Source: Omphiscola glabra (Eukaryota; Mollusca; Gastropoda; Lymnaeidae). From it: a stretch of 64,000 nucleotides of DNA. The notes under the pieces are model-generated. The model was not told the DNA's origin and ran no database searches. It saw only the letters and a program-made list of their open reading frames with translations. The translations under genes were made by a program, and so were the position numbers. The stretch is taken from the NCBI GenBank assembly GCA_964017045.1, contig OZ024808.1:2319666-2383665 (forward strand), in the 5' to 3' direction. Positions 60,936 through 64,000 of the stretch are shown in pieces; within the stretch, counting starts at the first letter, position 1, and each line of letters starts with the position of its first letter.

Positions 60936-61654
60936 TATAAAACTGCTTCCACCCTCACAGAATCGTAGGGAAGTCCCATTTTAAATTTCAAATCCAAGCA
61001 CAACAAAACTACAAACAACTTGAATATCTTGTTTATAAATTTAATAATGGTAATAAATCATATAAAGATGGGCATTAAAAATGGACGGAATATTATGAAA
61101 AGTTTTGCAAGTTTTAATAAAAAATATTTAAAGTGTCCCTGGATAATGCACCAAAGCCAATAAGGGGTTAAAAGGTCATTATGACCCCTCCAACTTTTAG
61201 GATTTGACCTTGCTGATCAACACCTTCAACTCACCAGGTCATTAAGTTGGTTTTACCTGCTGACCAATGACCCCCCCGCTTATAAGCTCTTCCTTGCTAG
61301 TCTCTAAATAAAAATATTTTCAATAAAACTGATTGATATATATGAATATATGGTTCATCTAATCCTAACTAAATCTGATAAATATTTTGAGTTTTGAAAC
61401 ATATGTAAAAGTAATTTCAGCTTCTAAAACTAAAAGCAAGTAAAAAAAATCAATTGACAATTGTGCCAGGTAGCAATAATGGGCTCAGTTCTGATCTTTA
61501 TTTAATGGCAGTGTAAAGTACATCCATAGTCGTGATGTACGTCAATTAATATGTACAGAATATCAAGGAAAAGTTCCATCAAATGAGAAATGCAGATCTC
61601 AAAGTTACATTGACGCTAGGTTAAGAAGTGTTTCTATCCGATCCTCAATTTAAT

Positions 61655-61870
61655 GATTTGAAGCCCTCGTGAAAGTCTAATATCATTGGCAATGATTTGA
61701 AGCCCTCATAAAAGTCTAATGATATCATTGGCAATGATTTGAGGCCCTCATAAAAGTCTAATGATATCATTGGCAATGATTTGAGGCCCTCATAAAAGTC
61801 TAATGATATCATTGGCAATGATTTGAAGCCCTCATAAAAGTCTAATGATATCATTGGCAATGATTTGAAG
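61655..61870. repeat. 42-bp tandem repeat, about 5 units
   Basis: Unit ATGATTTGAAGCCCTCATAA plus AAGTCTAATGATATCATTGGCA. The first unit is shortened. Intergenic, 3' of INPP5E. Confidence 0.93.
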
Positions 61871-62316
61871 CCATCCTTGAGAGAGGGGGAGGTCAAGCAA
61901 AAAAAAATTGTTCCTATCAAAGGGATGAACAGATAAAACAAATAGTGTTGACCATGCAACAGTAAGGGCAGCATATAATTTATTCACCATTAGAGTCATG
62001 TTACCACTGCTGCTAACACATCTTTACAAATATCACAAGTGGCAGGTTTGATTGTCAATCAATACAGACGATGGGAATAAATGAACATCTAATTATACAT
62101 TTGGCAGCTTTCTTTGACTATTTCTAAACAAAAAAATATTTTGTTGTAGAATTATACATTAATACATTAATAATAAAAAGTATTTACATTATGATCATAT
62201 TCTCATGGGATGCAATGCAATTTGAATGCGTTTGTGTGGTCGTTTAAGATCACAACATTTTGCAATGACATTCACAAAGAATGAGACAGTCGGCTGCTCT
62301 GGCCTCATTGTTCCTG

Positions 62317-64000
62317 TCACTGTATCAAGCAGATTGCACTTTGCTTTTTTACATTTGGCTTTGATGATGCTCGTCTGCGATTGGCTGGAAAAAAGTTAAG
62401 AACCATTTTAAATGTACATATATATATTGTATAACTTGGTTAGTGACAGGAGTATGTGGATACATTTTCAGTCATGGCAATATGTCTGTGTGGATAAACT
62501 GTTAGAACTTGGTCAGAAAAACTGCCATGAATGAGCAAGCTCTAAAGGTCTGCATCACTAATCTCATCAATTTATGCCCATTCAGAATACATGGTAATTA
62601 CGTTCTCACATGATAAATACTCTATTATATGGTCCGGGTATTTTACCTTCCAAATAAACAGCTCTGTCAAACTGTGCAGCCCCGTATACCATGCTGAGAA
62701 AACAAGGAACAACATAAGTATAACAAGGGATTAGTAATGTTGTCCCAGGTGGAGCAAGGGATTAGTAATGTTGTCCCAGGTGGAGCAAGGGATTATGTTG
62801 TCCCAGGTGGAGCAAGGGATTAGTAATGTTGAGCAAGGGATTAGTAATGTCCCAGGTTAAACGGCATCGTTTTTAAAATGTTTTTTCTTTAAAATGAAAT
62901 TACTATTTTAAATAGATACTGTAGTCAATGACATAATCTTTAATTGTAAAACATTTTTTCAATTATCAATTCCACATTTTTGCTTTATATTCAAGTTCAA
63001 AGGTCACTAGCATTAGAACAATAGGAATGTTGTCAGAGTGTCTTACTTATCATTGCCTGGCCTGATGCCAGTCTCATAGTGTCCAAACACTGGGCGGTGG
63101 TCAGAAACTTTGATATCCATAACAGCATCATAGACGATACAGCTGATGTCATTTTTCTTCTTACATCGAAACATTATCCTGTCCTGGTTGGGATACAATT
63201 AGATCATTATCAATACATTATCCTGTCCTGGTTGGGACACAATCAGATCATTACCAATTAGCCATTTTACCTTCAGATGGATATACAAAATAAGAGAGTA
63301 AGTTATCAATTAAAGAATTAGTTATCAATTAAAGAATTAGTTATCAATTAAAGAGTAAGTTATCAATTAAAGAGTAAGTTATCAATTAAAGAATTAGTTA
63401 TCAATTAAAGAGTTAGTTATCAATTAAAGAGTTAGTTATCAATTAAAGAGTAAGTTATCAATTAAAGAATTAGTTATCAATTAAAGAGTAAGTTATCAAT
63501 TAAAGAATTAGTTATCAATTAAAGAGTTAGTTATCAATTAAAGAATTAGTTATCAATTAAAGAGTAAGTTATCAATTAAAGAATTAGTTATCAATTAAAG
63601 AGTAAGTTATCAATTAAAGAATTAGTTATCAATTAAAGAGTTAGTTATCAATTAAAGAGTTAGTTATCAATTAAAGAATTAGTTATCAATTAAAGAGTAA
63701 GTTATCAATTAAAGAATTAGTTATCAATTAAAGAGTTAGTTATCAATTAAAGAGTTATCAAGATAGCTATCAATGAGCTCTTCTCCTAAATGGACTTGAA
63801 CAATAAATTACAGTTTACAGTAGCAGCTCACAATATTAAAATAATGAATTTTGTTTAAAACTGAAATGAGTGTCCCCATCATGTTGAAACTTACTGCATA
63901 AGAAGGTACCCTGTTTTTAGATGAAGTGTCATAGTCGTACTTACTGTATAAGAAGGTACCCTGTTTTTAGATGAAGTGTCATAGTCGTCCTTACTGTATA
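62317..64000 (-). CDS. INPP5E: INPP5E-type inositol polyphosphate 5-phosphatase, C-terminal exons (5' partial)
   Basis: Ciliary PI(4,5)P2/PI(3,4,5)P3 5-phosphatase. Exons in transcript order: from the right edge to 63945 (reads DDYDTSSKNRVPSYT), 63183-63047, 62693-62647, 62384-62317 (TGA). All join in phase: PSYT|DRIMFR completes the conserved TDRI motif, and KVSDHRPVFG is the catalytic SDHRPV motif that closes the phosphatase fold. RPGND|N..AAQFDRAVYLE matches the INPP5E-specific region after the domain. The protein ends SAICLIQ, a CaaX box (C-L-I-Q) that would be farnesylated, as the human protein is through CSVS; this separates INPP5E from synaptojanin, OCRL and INPP5B-type relatives lacking this ending. 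The N-terminal and most catalytic exons lie right of the window. Both visible 5' junctions are tandemly duplicated. The donor at 63945 is chosen because only that copy gives an in-frame join. Confidence 0.9.
62718..62850. repeat. About 34-bp tandem repeat, 4 units, in an INPP5E intron
   Basis: Unit contains AGCAAGGGATTAGTAATGTT and GTCCCAGGTGG. Units differ by internal deletions. Confidence 0.88.
63173..63262. repeat. 44-bp duplication of the INPP5E acceptor at 63184
   Basis: Two copies at a 44-bp step, each containing (transcript sense) CCCAACCAG|GACAGGATAA. The upstream copy would read GACAGGATAATGTATTGA, a stop, so the downstream copy is the real junction. Confidence 0.93.
63297..63757. 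repeat. 19-bp minisatellite in the same INPP5E intron
   Basis: About 24 units of AGTTATCAATTAAAGAATT. Three interspersed forms differ at the unit boundary (GAATTAG, GAGTAAG, GAGTTAG). Confidence 0.96.
63889..64000. repeat. 50-bp duplication of an INPP5E exon end with its donor
   Basis: Donor-like sites lie (minus strand) at 63894, 63944 and 63994, 50 bp apart. Two full copies of the coding exon end (reading YDTSSKNRVPSY) are visible, and a third begins at the window edge. Confidence 0.93.

Larger units (their letters stand above)
57151..62316. other. 3' region between NEK6/7 and INPP5E (convergent)
   Basis: Contains the NEK6/7 3'UTR, several tandem arrays, a SPIN-like hAT element (58996) and another hAT element (60656). 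No coding exon recognised in the rest. Confidence 0.65.

Noticed and set aside
61645..61974. 109-codon minus-strand frame with a 14-residue repeat
   Set aside because: It is produced by the 42-bp tandem repeat at 61655-61870.

Overview
This is animal nuclear DNA: AT-rich and intron-dense, with small exons in clear GT-AG introns, many minisatellites and many short DNA transposons. The proteins are ordinary metazoan ones. Two hAT elements resemble the SPIN family, which from memory is recorded in tetrapods, a triatomine bug and a pond snail. A gastropod mollusc, possibly a freshwater pulmonate, is my best guess; that is inference, and no species is claimed.

Eight genes can be rebuilt by joining exons with matching phases. 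In order: (1) the 3' end of COP1, + strand, 1-2083; (2) complete GTF2H4 (TFIIH p52), - strand, 12922-4186, 13 exons, 458 aa, tail-to-tail with COP1 and carrying a decayed LINE in one intron; (3) complete PEPD (prolidase), + strand, 14796-21739, 16 exons, 497 aa, head-to-head with GTF2H4; (4) a two-exon single-pass membrane protein with EGF-like repeats, + strand, 25489-27957; (5) a type II GT31 (beta-1,3-galactosyltransferase-like) enzyme, + strand, 30436-35442, 9 exons; (6) SAPCD2, - strand, 44477-38820, 6 exons, 525 aa; (7) a NEK6/7 kinase, + strand, 53150-57150, 8 exons, 325 aa; (8) the 3' end of INPP5E, - strand, from the right edge to 62317, ending in a CaaX box.

The genes do not form a pathway; this is ordinary animal gene order. 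The spaces between them hold UTR-like AT-rich DNA, tandem arrays, at least four hAT-type miniature elements (three with perfect 8-bp target duplications), one 757-bp element with a 9-bp target duplication and very GC-rich ends, and a broken satellite-like block (45902-51832).

The most unusual signal is that many minisatellites begin or end exactly on a splice junction, and their unit includes the splice site plus the first or last nucleotides of the neighbouring exon. I see this at seven junctions of the GT31 gene, two of NEK6/7, two of INPP5E and, in decayed form, one of COP1. The arrays place rows of decoy acceptors or donors beside the real one. They look like repeated local tandem duplication of exon edges.
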